Source: Monomorium pharaonis
Taxonomy: Eukaryota; Arthropoda; Insecta; Hymenoptera; Formicidae
Length of the DNA: 64,000 nucleotides
Reading direction: 5' to 3'
Assembly (NCBI RefSeq): GCF_013373865.1
Contig: NC_050475.1
Coordinates: 11,428,021 to 11,492,020 of the forward strand
The notes beneath the pieces are model-generated. The model made no database searches and was not told the origin of the DNA. It saw only the letters and a list, made by a program, of their open reading frames with translations. Every line of letters begins with the position of its first letter. The first letter of the stretch is position 1. Below, piece after piece: positions 33,337 through 44,699 of the stretch. The translations under genes were made by a program, and so were the position numbers.

Positions 33337-33900
33337 TTATTTTCGTGGGGGTGGGACATTTTTTACGGCGTTCAATTTTTTGGGACTGGGTAGAATTCCG
33401 TTTTTAGTAATAACGTGGCCCAGGTAGTTAATCTCTTTACGCATGAACTCATACTTTTCCGACTGGAATTTCAAGTTACTATCTCTTAGCCGTGTCAACA
33501 CAGCGGCCAGCCATTTGTAATGCTTGTTTAGGCTTGGTCCGTAAATGACATCTAAATATACTAGATATTTGAGCCCTTGTAAACCCGTTAGAACTGAGTT
33601 CATTAGGCGTTGGAACGTCGCGCGGGTATTCCTTAATCCAAACGGCATTCGATTAAATTTGTAATACCTGTACGGTGTGGAGAATGTCGTCTTCCCTTTA
33701 TCTCTCTCTGCCACTGATATCTGGTGATATCCTGCGTCGAGGTCGAGCGTGGTGAAATACTTTGCATTTCTGAGTTGGTCTAATATGTCTGTTATGTTTG
33801 GGATCGGGAAAAAGTCTTTGATTGTAATTTCGTTTAATTTTCGGAAATCTACCACTACTCGGAATCTCAGTTATCCTGTAGCGTTACGTTTTTTAGGGAC
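33337..33900 (-). pseudogene. Reverse transcriptase remnant with broken active site
   Basis: A 172-residue open piece carries the Ty3/gypsy RT blocks. VDFRKLNE is at the start, FTTLDLDAGYHQI holds the first catalytic Asp (residue 38), then FNRMPFGLRN (71-76) and FQRLMN. The YxDD box is reduced to YLDVIYG (residues 100-106): the second Asp codon is missing, a clean 3-base loss. The usual NAPATFQ is NTRATFQ. Both changes would abolish polymerase activity. The N-terminal part upstream of 33855 is in another frame. Confidence 0.85.
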
Positions 33901-34298
33901 GACCAGTAATGGTGCGTTTCACTGGCTTTTGCTTTGGCGGATTATTCCTTGTTCTCACGGATTTGTCTATGTACTTCCGTTTTCTGTTTTTCGGGTAGTT
34001 GTTTCGTGTTCTACAAGAGCAATGCGTGAGCTTATCTCCTTTCAGATGGAAGACGTCGCTGAACTCTTTGCATAGTGTTAGAATGGCTTTTCTTTCTTCC
34101 TTGTTTAAGTGTTCTAATCGAAGTAATTTAATTATACGCTCTACGCGGTAATTGTAGATTGATTTTTTCGTTATTTGTATTTATAACACTTACCGGGCAT
34201 ATGTGATTTTTGGGTTCTACTAGACAGCTGCCTAGTAACACTCTCGGTGCCGTCTCCTCGGAGTTGGTGACTCCTAGCGTGTTTATGCTTGCCGTGAC

Positions 34299-34807
34299 TT
34301 ACACTATCGTCTTGCTCCTTGGTTGAAGGATAACTGGGCGATACAGATATAACTTAAAGTCGATGCCAGCTAGTCGTATTGTTTTGCTCCCGTAGTCGCA
34401 TGTGACATTTTTTCGCGTGAAATTTGCGCCTAAGATGCCCTCATATTCTATTAGGGCATCGTCCCGTACATGGGGTGCTTGATTTTCTTGTGCTGCATTT
34501 TCACGTTCACGGATGTTCTTTCTAATGTTGTAATAGAGTGCCCGGTTATTCCGGTCAATTTGATGTGTTCGTCGCGGATTTTGGTTTGCCCCCTCAGCGT
34601 TTTTAATTTTATTAATGAGACGATTGAGCCGGTTGAACATAAATTCGATCTTGCCCTCTCCACTTCGCGTACAGACAGTGTGATCATATCGAGGTCGCTG
34701 CCCTGTGCATGCTTGACGTGTGTCACACGGTATGCATCAGCTGTGCGCGCGGAGCTTGCGTCACCGTTCGAGCTCTCGTCGCTGCTTGTCTCGGTATGCT
34801 TAATCAT
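34299..34807 (-). pseudogene. Retropepsin (protease) remnant
   Basis: Two overlapping minus frames carry the halves. The first has STGSIVSLI, matching the retropepsin active-site loop but with Ser in place of the catalytic Asp. The second (34299-34640) has EGILGANF and CDYGSKTIRL, the usual C-terminal half. A frameshift near 34470 separates them, so it is dead twice over. Bases 33900-34298 hold the poorly readable protease-RT linker. Confidence 0.7.
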
Positions 34808-34845
34808 TTTTACTTCTTTGCTTGCTCGCTTGCTGTTTTCTATTT

Positions 34846-35235
34846 TTAGGTAGGTTTAGGTTTTTCACTCCGGTGGTTATCGTCTTTTTTCTTGGGTCGT
34901 CCGTGAAGGGACCAACACTTCTTCCGGGTGTGGCTTGTCTTTCTACAATGGTCGCAGTATAATTCCACCGTGTTTACGCGAGGTCGTCCCTCCGATTGCG
35001 GTAACTTGAACCGGTTGGCGTATCGGTTGTTGCAGCATTCTCGTCCGTCGTGCCCATTCTTGCCGCACCTTCCGCATCGTAGCGTATTTCGTGCGTACTT
35101 GGGGGCGGTGCGAGGGTCTTCCTTCCGGTTTTGATTAGGCTCTTTTACTTTTTCCTCGGTGCTTGCGCCGGCTATTGTGTCCTCCAGCGTTCTGTATCGC
35201 TGGGTGCGTACCAGAAGTTTGATGTCTTCATGCAA
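34846..35235 (-). pseudogene. gag nucleocapsid remnant with two CCHC knuckles
   Basis: Two zinc knuckles of the form CX2CX4HX4C are intact: CGRCGKNGHDGREC and CDHCRKTSHTRKKC. A basic tail rich in K and R follows. This is the RNA-binding end of gag, joined in other frames to the capsid piece upstream. Confidence 0.8.
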
Positions 35236-35321
35236 ACCGATCTGGTAATTGTACAGGGCCTGCTCCTTGATATTCTTCAGAATGGCTCGCTATTGATTGA
35301 TGGTGTGGTTTTTATGCTTTT

Positions 35322-36328
35322 TTATGGACTTATAGAGTTCCATGGCAAGGAGGTCCACTCGCCGTCCGAATGCGCGCTTTCTACAGGTTTCTGTTTCAAA
35401 GAGTTAAACTCTTGTTGCAGATGTGCGGTGTTTTGTTTGGGGAGATACTCGTTTTTGAGTTCTTTTTTTAGTCGTTTGAAGCTATAGACATTGCGCATAT
35501 AGAAGTCCATCATGTCCTTTCCTTTAAATTTTGTACAGATGATGGCTTTCAACAGGGTATGCTTGTCAGCTAGATGTATATTCTTTATCGCGTATGTACC
35601 GGTACTAATAAATTTACGGACGCTGTTTCGCTGTGTGCCGTCGATGTCCGGGATTATATTTCGCGCTTCTTTTAAACTTAAAAAATTTACTGTTGACCCG
35701 CGCTGGTTTCTGATATTTGATTGTCCATCCAGGGATATGACAAATCCAAGGCGTGATCGTGGAAGATTTAGGGTCTCAGGAGTGTTTCTGTCTTTGGCTG
35801 ATAACCCGGTTCTCTTTTACCTAGACCTAATTGTAATTTTAGGTCGCCTAGTTCGTGCATTACGTCATGCAGTAGCATGGTTTTTTGTGGCGGAAGGTTT
35901 GGATTTATCCTTCGTGCTGGTCGTACTTCTGCACGGTCGTTTTTTTCGTGCAGGGAATTATGAAGTCGTAATATTTCCGCGGCGACTTTATTTCGCGGTA
36001 TATTTTCGGACGCCTCGGCGGGAGAGTGTGCCATGGTTGTTGGACTGGATATTAGTCGGTAATCGGTCCGGTTTCGTCCGTCTAAGTCACGCGTTGTATT
36101 ACGTTCAGCGCTTATTAGGCTAAATTCGCGTGTGTCCGCTGTGGTCCTTCGTTTGATGACGACGTGTGTTTCGCGTTTGTTTATATTACGTAGTGCGCGT
36201 TGCGTCGCGTCTTTTATCTCGCGTAACGCGGTTTCCGCTAGGCCTACTGTCTTGTGCTCCGGAGAATTTATTAAATCTCCCGTGGGTCGCTGCCCTTCGT
36301 TTCGCGGGCTGTTCCTGGTATGGGGCAT
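35322..36328 (-). pseudogene. gag N-terminal and capsid remnant
   Basis: The piece at 35768-36328 (186 residues) is charged and contains HDVMHELGDLKLQLGLGKR; its start codon touches the TTAA of the MITE insertion. The piece at 35322-35552 has KRLKKELKNEYLP and LQQEFNSLKQKP, typical of gypsy capsid helices. They are in different frames; the gap 35553-35767 is also frame-broken. Confidence 0.65.
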
Positions 36329-36331
36329 TAA

Positions 36332-37209
36332 CCCTCTGCCTACACACCTTATTTTTCTCCCGATTCTTAAACACAGGGGTTACACTAACCCCAAAATTTC
36401 GTTGACTTATATCTCCAAATGTATTTAACCAATTTTAACTTTTTTTTTTAATCGATAGGAAAAAGTCTCAGAATTATGATGGTTTTGGCTGAAAAGTCGA
36501 AGGTGTTAAAAAAAAAGAGATTTTTTGAAAAGAATGAGAAAGGAACAAAAATTTTTTGTAAAAATTTGCCTTTTATTCAAACGCCTGTATTTATTTTAAA
36601 AAATAGATAAATTAATTAAAATCGTAAACAATGGAAAGGGGAAGAGTTGTACTTTAAGAATCTATCGTCAGTTTTTATATTCTGTTCAAAAAATATATTT
36701 ATTTCGTAATGTGAATTTAGTAAAAAATGAATGCAGTTTAAACACAATAGTAGAAGAAAATAGTAATATTTATTTAAAAAATATAATTATTAATACAAGA
36801 GATATTTATTACAAAAGATTTTATTTGTCATAGAAAAATTTTTTAATTTGTAATGCTACAATTGCAGCATATTTTTGCAAAGTAATTGCGACATTGATAA
36901 TATATATAAGTACTGTATAAATGATACGTAATGAACAAAAAAATAATTTTTACTTACCCTTCAAATTTGGAACTTTTCCATTTTTTGTTACGTTACCTAC
37001 ACACGGGGTAACTGTAACCTCAACACACACTTTTGATGCTCTTACTTCTGTTGTTTTCAGAACATTGACAACGCCTAAAAAGGAATAAGTAGAGCACAGT
37101 TCAAACTTCTTTTCCCTCCAGTCCCAGCGTCCCCTTGCTAAATACTTTTAAGCAGCGGGCATTTTAAAATCGATTGGGGTTACCGTAACCTCAAGTGTAG
37201 GCAGAGGGT
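36332..37209. mobile_element. piggyBac-type MITE with TTAA duplication
   Basis: Inverted ends CCCTCTGCCTACAC are flanked by TTAA at 36328-36331 and 37210-37213. Next to them are ggggttacactaacccc and ggggttaccgtaacc, inverted subterminal motifs. The 878-bp AT-rich interior has no transposase. It inserted at the gag start of the provirus, so it is younger than the provirus. Confidence 0.8.
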
Positions 37210-37213
37210 TAAT

Positions 37214-37957
37214 TATTTATTTTCAATATTTGAGACAGTGTGCAGCTCGCTGTGTGTCTCGCGGTCGTCTTTCGAGTGTTATCTGTGGCGTCGGATTACG
37301 CACGGCTAAGCGTCTTATCGCGGTTACGTGATTAAGGTTTCGTATAGTAAACCTTAGTATTATTTATTTTTTTTGGCGCGCAAATTTGGTAGGTGAACAA
37401 TTTTTTGCAGATAGGCTTTGCGTTTAACGTTTCCGAACGTGATATTATTTTTTACTCTTTTGGAGTCGCTGCGTTTCCGTATAGCGGCGTTACCCCTTGC
37501 TCAGGTCATTACAATAATTACACAAGGAAATATTCTACAATTGTTGACTTACATTAGGAGCAAGTTTCGCATGTCGAGTTATTGTAGCTCAGCTCGCTGG
37601 ATGTTTTGAGATGAACGACGGTATGATGGCGTATGCGCGGTCACCCTTGTAGATTTGTTGTCTTGTTGTCGCCCCTTGTCCGTGATTCATCTCCAGGTTG
37701 CTGTTCAGCCGTTCCTTTCTTTGGCAGAGAAGCTTGTTCCTCAAAGATACTTAGCACAGTAGTAGTGACGCATTGGTATAGATTTTCTACTCGCGCACTT
37801 GTAACACAACGGTGTTGCTTCAACTCGTCTTACAGTCGGCTGGTCTTCTTCTCGCAGGATCGTGCTTTCTTCGAGTTTTTGGTTTCGCTGGTTCCTCGTT
37901 TCTTTTCAGCTTCTTGATCAGTTTCTTCTATCCCTTGTTCCTTACGGCTTTTTTAAT
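37214..37957 (-). other. Provirus 5' leader region
   Basis: Internal sequence between the primer site and gag, CpG-containing, with only short unrelated ORFs. Expected to hold packaging signals and the splice donor; none can be assigned by eye. Confidence 0.5.
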
Positions 37958-37973
37958 CCCACCGCTGTCACCA
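37958..37973 (-). other. Primer-binding site
   Basis: In minus TGGTGACAGCGGTGGG, starting with the TGG that pairs with a tRNA CCA end, seven bases after the end of the 5' LTR. The tRNA is not identified; a Ser- or Leu-type acceptor is possible. Confidence 0.6.
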
Positions 37974-37980
37974 ATTTTGT

Positions 37981-38606
37981 TGTAAACGTTTGCTCTAAAC
38001 GGGAGTTCTTCTCGAAATAGTTCTGGGATTTGCCTGCCTTAGGGGTTAGGTCCCAAAGAGAAGAGGATTCGGCTCGTAGGTTGATTGAAAAAGACGGCGT
38101 CTTGCTTGCTCTTCTTTCGGTCTTTATTCGTGCAAGTTTGGTTACAATTAGTTATGCTGCACGTACGGTGTTATGTCACACTCGTGATAAGCGTGACGTG
38201 TATCGACGTCGGGCGTGTGTTGTTACTACTCTCCGCTCGGTCACGGCGTGGTTGCGCTTATATTCGATAGTTTCGTGGCGCAATTTTGGGGCCAGTGACC
38301 GAGCGTCTGCTTTTGCGAGACTAAGCGTTTTGACACTGGAACGTGGTAGCCTTGCGCTTTAATTGTGTAATGTAGGGCGTTATTTCTAGGGCGATACGGA
38401 ACTGGTTCCGAGCGGTTCCGTATCATGATGTTGTAAGTTCACGGAAGTTGCTTGGGACTTCCGTGAGCGCGACGAATTCTTGTGTGTCTTTTGAAAGAGG
38501 TGTTTTTCGCAACGTCTTTTGAAAGATGATGCGTTTTGCAATAGTAATGATTGGTTATAATTATAATGATACATTGGTTGTAAATCGGCTTTCAAAAATA
38601 ACAACA
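37981..38606 (-). repeat. 5' LTR of the provirus
   Basis: Same family and order as 29875-30493. A small insertion (aaaata) lies near its outer end at 38594-38600. Confidence 0.85.
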
Positions 38607-38925
38607 TTGAAAGACACAATCTTTCAAGACGGGTAGTGTTTTGTATTGCCAATGACCAAGCATGTATCGAAGCAATGCGTTTTTATTTCCGTTAATGAAT
38701 ATAATCCTTACTTAAAAATTAAATTTGTTATTTTTAACTTGAGAGTTAACATAAGTATCACTCTTAGGTTAAGAAACAAAAGCCAAACTAATTAAACAAC
38801 AAAAAATATAAATTTTTAGGTTATTTCTAAAAAATATTTAAACCTACACAGCAAAACTGATCATGTCGATATTATCCTATTTTTGTCCTGGTAAGATAAA
38901 AAACGTCTTATGGTTGTCCATAGGA
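38607..38925. other. AT-rich stretch, no feature seen
   Basis: Short flank to the right of the provirus with no repeat or ORF of note. Confidence 0.5.
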
Positions 38926-38929
38926 ACTA

Positions 38930-39150
38930 TCAGTAAGACTTTTCTACTCAAAATCAATGACGGACGGTTTAACGATATCCCGTCGTAACAGCGCATTAAC
39001 GAGCAAAGTGCATTCTCTAGAGTCTAGAGCACATAAAAAGGAGCTTTCAGTAAAACTTTGTCTTATTTAAGATCAATGCATGACGGTTTAAAGATATCCC
39101 GTCGTAACGACAAATAGATAAGCAAAGCGCATGCTCTAGAGGACATCCCT
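38930..39150. repeat. Two-copy tandem repeat, ~117-bp period
   Basis: Both copies contain acggtttaamgatatcccgt, then cgtaac and a close (gagcaaagtgcattctctagag / aagcaaagcgcatgctctagag). Confidence 0.75.
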
Positions 39151-39369
39151 TAGGAGCTATAAGAATATAAAGAAAATGAAAATTACGACAATATTACACT
39201 TATCGAAACAATATAATAACAATACTAAAAATTATAAGAAGTAACATCTAGTTTTTATTTTTGTATCACGAGACACGGTAGTGTCTCGCGCCAAGTAAAC
39301 GTACAGCACGTGACTGTCCGTGTATCTACGCGAAAGTTTTATTTTACACAAACAGATCTTTTCATAAAT

Positions 39370-39650
39370 TATTCCACATGTTATTTTACATATGTAAAAT
39401 CAGTAAAAAACTGTAAAATTTTATATTTATTTCTAGAAATTTAAATTAATTGCATGTTTTATCCTTCTGACAACATCTATTAAAATGATATGTAATAAAT
39501 ATATAATGCATAAACATGAAGTATTCATGGATTATTACGAAGTGTTAGGATGCATACGATTTTCAAAGTCAAGCAACGTCGATGATAATTTACATTTGGA
39601 TGAGTGACCGTTTTTTTCGAATGCAGAAATTACCTATTCTGACGTCCTAA
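39370..39650 (+). repeat. 5S-rRNA-derived repeat (SINE3-like), copy 2
   Basis: In + it reads attattccacatgttatttt ... then caaagtcaagcaacgtcg, tttggatgagtgaccg, the same order as the minus-strand copy at 16.9-17.2 kb. The 5S part is more decayed here. Confidence 0.65.
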
Positions 39651-39699
39651 AGATGTTTCTACGATAGCCCAAGAAATTCATAAGACATCGAGAGGGCAC

Positions 39700-39988
39700 T
39701 GAAATTTACATCCATAGTACGTTTTTGGGACATCATAGTAGTTATCCCGCGATTTTAACGAAATCATCTTATGAGATACCCATAAAATCGTAAATGTCCA
39801 TTTTTTTCACCGCGACGATCTTGTTGATCTAAAGACGTCTTTAGAAAGTCAACAAGGTCGTCTGCGATAAAAAAAGCGGACATTTATGATCTAATGGGCA
39901 TCCCATGAGACGATTTTGTTACAATTGCGGGATAACTATCATTATGTCTCAAAAACGTACTACGGATGTAAATTGTCTGGAAAATATA
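39700..39988. repeat. Foldback element, ~135-bp arms
   Basis: Arms contain ccatagtacgtttttgggac / gtctcaaaaacgtactacgg and aaatgtccattttttt / aaaaagcggacattta. The loop is centred on taaagacgtcttta near 39830-39845. Confidence 0.8.
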
Positions 39989-40226
39989 TTTTTTACTTTT
40001 AAGAATATATTTAAATAAATTGTAATTGCAATACTCTACATTTACTGCATTTACTTAAAACATTTAAACATAATTATTTCTAAATGTTCAAATGTTTACG
40101 GATGTCCGTATTTAATATTTTAGCATTAATATTTACAAGGAGATGCCAACTTTTCTGCTATCTTTTCGAATAAGCCATAGTGTATTTAAAAGGAGAGATG
40201 AAAAGCAAAAATCGTGTTTTGGCTTT

Positions 40227-40375
40227 GGGTGTGGCGACTCAAGAGAAATCACACCCGAGAGTGCGCCACAAAAATCACACTAGCGCCTGAAAAGCAGCAC
40301 TTCTCAAACCTTATAAGATTCTGCGCTGTACGCACCGACGCCACCAGAAATCGCACACACTCGGGAGTAAAGTGA
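40227..40375 (+). repeat. Retroelement leader-like repeat (pair with 15217-15375)
   Basis: Starts gtggcgactcaagagaa, ends tcgggagtaaagtgac. It precedes the charged ORF block below. Confidence 0.45.
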
Positions 40376-40903
40376 CAACGTTAAGTGTATATGAGTCGGA
40401 CCAGCGGATCGTACAGGCATTACATGCGCTACTCACATATATATACTTTTTTGAGCTTATACAGGCGAACGATACTGTGAAGAGAACCATCCTGGCGACC
40501 AAGGCGACTACCTCGTGGAGGTTGATTCTACTCGACTCGTCACCGACGACCGGAGAGTTTGGAAGTACACCTCCTCGAGGCATCATATCCCCGCGGAGGA
40601 CCTTCTGGAGGACTTTGCGAAAGAACTTGTACGGAACACACCTGCCAGTCGGACCGGAGAAAGCCCCAGGAAACCCAGATCAGCCCCGAGAGGAAGGAAC
40701 ACCGGGCGATGCAGACCAGCTCCGAGAGGAAGGAACACCGAGTGACGCAGACCGAACGCGAGCAATTGCCACATAGCAGCGGACGTCGTAGTCGGAAGAA
40801 GCACACCGGGAATCTAGTAGGCGCTCTAAAACCCACAAGAAACGAACCAGAGTGTCGGGTGACAAAGATGCAGCCTCCGCTGAGGTGGAAGCACAATAGC
40901 TAA
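40376..40903 (+). pseudogene. Decayed transposon ORF block
   Basis: Two overlapping + frames (40372-40776 and 40559-40903) encode hydrophilic peptides. They contain an internal repeat (a ~33-base unit read as PREEGTPGDADQL / EEGTPSDADR) and the C-terminus KMQPPLRWKHNS. A related C-terminus is at 19164. It looks like a gag or gag-pol fragment downstream of a leader; no enzymatic motif. Bases 40904-41661 are AT-rich with nothing named. Confidence 0.35.
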
Positions 40904-41661
40904 CACCTCCGTAACAGTATACAACCGACCTTTATCAAGGCCACTTTATATAAATTTCAACATAAATTGTACATACCATATATACTGAGAAAATATAATC
41001 TTTTGTGACATAACACATCATACATTCTCGTCACTCTGCGTCTTCCTAGCACGTCATATTCCCGAACGTATCGCAACCTGCGAATACTCAGAAGTGAAGA
41101 AAGGGAACAAGCGATACGATCCCCACAGGGTAAATGGGCCTTAGTTTCTGAGAAAATGACATTTAAATATGTACATTTTTGGCCAGTAGGCTAAATACAA
41201 TGCAAAGCCACTTTTCGGCATGAAGCGCGGTGATCGTGGGTGCTAAGTGCGCGCCTATTGTTTTGCTATTTGTGCGAGATGGATTTGAGATCAATTGTGA
41301 TAATTTTTTTCAGTTTGTATGCCAATTAAAATTTTTTATTTTTTATAATAAAAAAAATTTTTGCAGTTTTAATAAATTTTTATATATTATTAAATATAAT
41401 AAAAAATAATGCATTGTTATTTATTATAAATTTCTGACATTTTTGTACAATGTGAGTAGAAATTTACATAAAAACATGGGAAACATAAATGTTTCTCGCA
41501 CCATAAACATATTATAAATGCACTTACGTGTTGCAAATACATTTTTTGTTATGTACGTTGGGTGAAAAACACAATTTTTTAAAAAGCAAAAAATAACTAA
41601 AAACATGCAAAATAATTGCTTGGTATCCGTCAAAGTTAAAAAATAAACGCGACATTGTTAC

Positions 41662-42161
41662 NNNNNNNNNNNNNNNNNNNNNNNNNNNNNNNNNNNNNNN
41701 NNNNNNNNNNNNNNNNNNNNNNNNNNNNNNNNNNNNNNNNNNNNNNNNNNNNNNNNNNNNNNNNNNNNNNNNNNNNNNNNNNNNNNNNNNNNNNNNNNNN
41801 NNNNNNNNNNNNNNNNNNNNNNNNNNNNNNNNNNNNNNNNNNNNNNNNNNNNNNNNNNNNNNNNNNNNNNNNNNNNNNNNNNNNNNNNNNNNNNNNNNNN
41901 NNNNNNNNNNNNNNNNNNNNNNNNNNNNNNNNNNNNNNNNNNNNNNNNNNNNNNNNNNNNNNNNNNNNNNNNNNNNNNNNNNNNNNNNNNNNNNNNNNNN
42001 NNNNNNNNNNNNNNNNNNNNNNNNNNNNNNNNNNNNNNNNNNNNNNNNNNNNNNNNNNNNNNNNNNNNNNNNNNNNNNNNNNNNNNNNNNNNNNNNNNNN
42101 NNNNNNNNNNNNNNNNNNNNNNNNNNNNNNNNNNNNNNNNNNNNNNNNNNNNNNNNNNNNN
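41662..42161. other. Assembly gap (500 N)
   Basis: Exactly 500 N, probably a fixed-size placeholder. ORFs spanning it are meaningless. Confidence 1.
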
Positions 42162-42652
42162 CCCTGTATATTATCAAGAGAAAACTTAACCTGTATAAAG
42201 ATTATACAGGTAAACTTTTCTTTGAAAACATTTTGATCTTAGCTTTGTTTTAGATTTTGCTACGAGATCTCGAAGGAATTACAATAAATAAAAGATGGAG
42301 AAAATTGTAAAAGGAAATAAAGAAAATCATTGGTGTGACAGCCCACATAGAAATAAAACCTCCAGTAGACGTCTAATGGACGTCTGCCATGGAAGTTTAA
42401 ACTTCCAGTGGACGTCCATTAGACATCCGGTATAGAGCCATTAGAAATCCACAGTTCCGCACTGTGGACGTCTATTAGACCTTCAATAGAAGTCGTCAAA
42501 GAGGTCTATTAGACGTTGTGTGCCCTGTTCAAAAAGTACGATAGAAACTGATACAAACATATAGAAATTTGATAGAAATTTAATATGATTTTATCTGAAT
42601 TTATCGTTTCTATCGGACTCCAGATTTCCTGCCAGATAGAAAAGTTATAAAA

Positions 42653-43440
42653 TTCTATCGTTTCTTATCGTATCTGAAATAAACGATTAAAACTTTATCT
42701 GAATACGACTACTTTTCTATATGATCCTATCTACTTATCGTACTAAATATGAAAATTACGATTCAAGGTCTATAAGACTCTATATGAATTAATCTGAAAT
42801 TGTTCCTATACGTTTCTATCAGATGTATTCCAATTTCGGCGGACATAAAGTTCTATCGTTTCTTATCGTATCTGAAATAAACGATTAAAACTTTATCTGA
42901 ATACGACTACTTTTATATATGATCCTATCTACTTATCGTTTTGAATATGAAATTTACGATTCAAGGTCTATAAGACTCTATATGAATTAATCTGAAATTG
43001 TTCCTATACGTTTCTATCAGATGTATTCCAATTTCGGCGGACATAAAATTCTATCGTTTCTTATCGTATCTGAAATAAACGATTAAAACTTTATCTGAAT
43101 ACGATTATTTTTCTATATGATCTTATCTACTTATCGTACTAAATATGAAATTTACAATTTAAGGTCTATAAAACTCTATATAAATTAATCTGAAATTGTT
43201 CCTATATGTTTCTATCAAATATATTACCATTTCGGCGGACATAAAGTTCTATCATATTTTATCGTACCTAAATTAAACGATTAAATCTTTATCTGAATAT
43301 GAGTACTTTCCTATACAATTTATCTGGCTATCTTACTGAATATAAAAATTATGACGTAAAGTCTATATAAATTAATCTGAAATTGTCCCTATACGTTTTT
43401 ATTAAAAATATGTTATATACTATAATAGTTTTCTATCATT
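42653..43440. repeat. 198-bp tandem array, four copies
   Basis: Copies begin at 42653, 42851, 43049 and 43247 (ttctatcgtttcttatcgta), each 198 bases. The fourth is diverged. Inverted relatives occur at 43550-43690 and 44500-44700. Confidence 0.9.
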
Positions 43441-43719
43441 GTCTATATAATTGGAGATATTTTAAACAGGGAAAAATTATTTTGCAATTTTGCCGAACAT
43501 AACATTTTATCATTCTTTATCGTGTCTGAATCAAACGATTAAAACTTTATCTGAATAATTTATATAGACTTTAAGTCGTAATTTTTTTATTCAATAAGAT
43601 AACCAGATAAGATAATATAGAAAAGTATCCATATTCAGATAAAGTTTTAATCGTTTAATTCGGATACCATAAAGAACAACAGAATGTTCTGTCCGGCGGA
43701 ATTATAAAATAACACAGAC

Positions 43720-44410
43720 ACACAAAAAAAAGCTTGCATTTCCTTGCTTTCTTAGCTTGCATTCTTAGCTTGCATTTCTTAATCTCAAAAAAAAATTTTT
43801 TTTAAATGTTGGTCTGGCGGACCAGACTATATAATCAGTCAATCCTTATGTATTTTGACCCGCTGAATCCAAATCCAAGGTCAGAATAAAAGAGTTAAAT
43901 ATAATAGGAAAAGGGAGTGAATTTTCTACACTATTCATTCACAGAAGCTCAGACTTGTTATAAGTATTGAATTTTCCCCGGATAATGTGCTTACGCAAGC
44001 TTGCACGCTCTGAATTATACATTTAAGATCTAAGCTGCTTTTACAAGGTGTTTTTTTGAGGTTAGAAAAAAATAAGCCAATTTAGTAATTCTGACCTTGA
44101 ATTTCGATTCAGCGGGTCAAAATACATAAGGATAAACTACTCTGGTCCGCCAGACCAACATTAAAAAAAATTTTTTTTGAGGTTAGAAAAAATGAGCAAA
44201 TTTAATAATTCTGACCTTGGATTTGGATTCAGCGGGTCAAAATACATAAGGATAGACTACTTTGGTCCGCCGGACCAACATTAAAAAAAAGTTTTTTTGA
44301 GGTTAGAAAAAATGAGCAAATTTAGTAATTCTGATCTTGAATTCGGATTCAGTGAGTCAAAATACATAAGGATTGACTAGTCTGGTCCGCCGGATCACTT
44401 TTTTTGTGTG
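43720..44410. mobile_element. Innermost element with 'ggtccgccggaccaaca' repeats
   Basis: Ends acacaaaaaaaagc and cactttttttgtgtgc are roughly inverted. At the right are three direct copies of a ~120-bp unit (tctgaccttg, ttcagcgggtcaaaatacat, ggtccgccggaccaacatta). At the left (43800-43890) is one inverted copy. It interrupts the 'cgataga' element. Confidence 0.7.
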
Positions 44411-44699
44411 CTTGTGATAATTGTTCCTCCTTGAAATATCTCCTATTATAAAGACAACGATAGAAAACGATTATTGTTCCATAACATATATTTGATAGAA
44501 ACATATAGAGACAATTTTAGATTAATTTGTATAGACTTTAAATCGTAATTTTTCTATTCAGTAAGATAATTAGGTAAGATTATATAGGGAAGTATCCATA
44601 TTCAGATAAAGTTTTAATCGTTTAATTGAGATACGATAAAGAACGATAGAATTTTATAAATTTTCTATCAAATTTCTATATGTTTCTATCATTTTCTAT

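Larger units (their letters stand above)
29875..38606 (-). mobile_element. Errantivirus-like endogenous retrovirus (Ty3/gypsy with env), defective
   Basis: Two LTRs in the same orientation bound an internal region with gag, protease, reverse transcriptase, RNase H, the integrase zinc finger and env remnants, all on the minus strand in that order. The primer site and polypurine tract are both recognisable. The insect errantivirus order with a fusion-type env gives the assignment. Every gene is broken by frameshifts, stops or deletion; it carries a solo LTR of another family in env and a piggyBac-type MITE at the start of gag. The two LTRs differ by roughly a dozen changes in the first ~130 aligned bases, so the insertion is old. 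No clear target duplication was seen. Confidence 0.85.

Noticed and set aside
41524..42236. ORFs of 217 and 193 residues
   Set aside because: They consist almost entirely of the 500-N gap.
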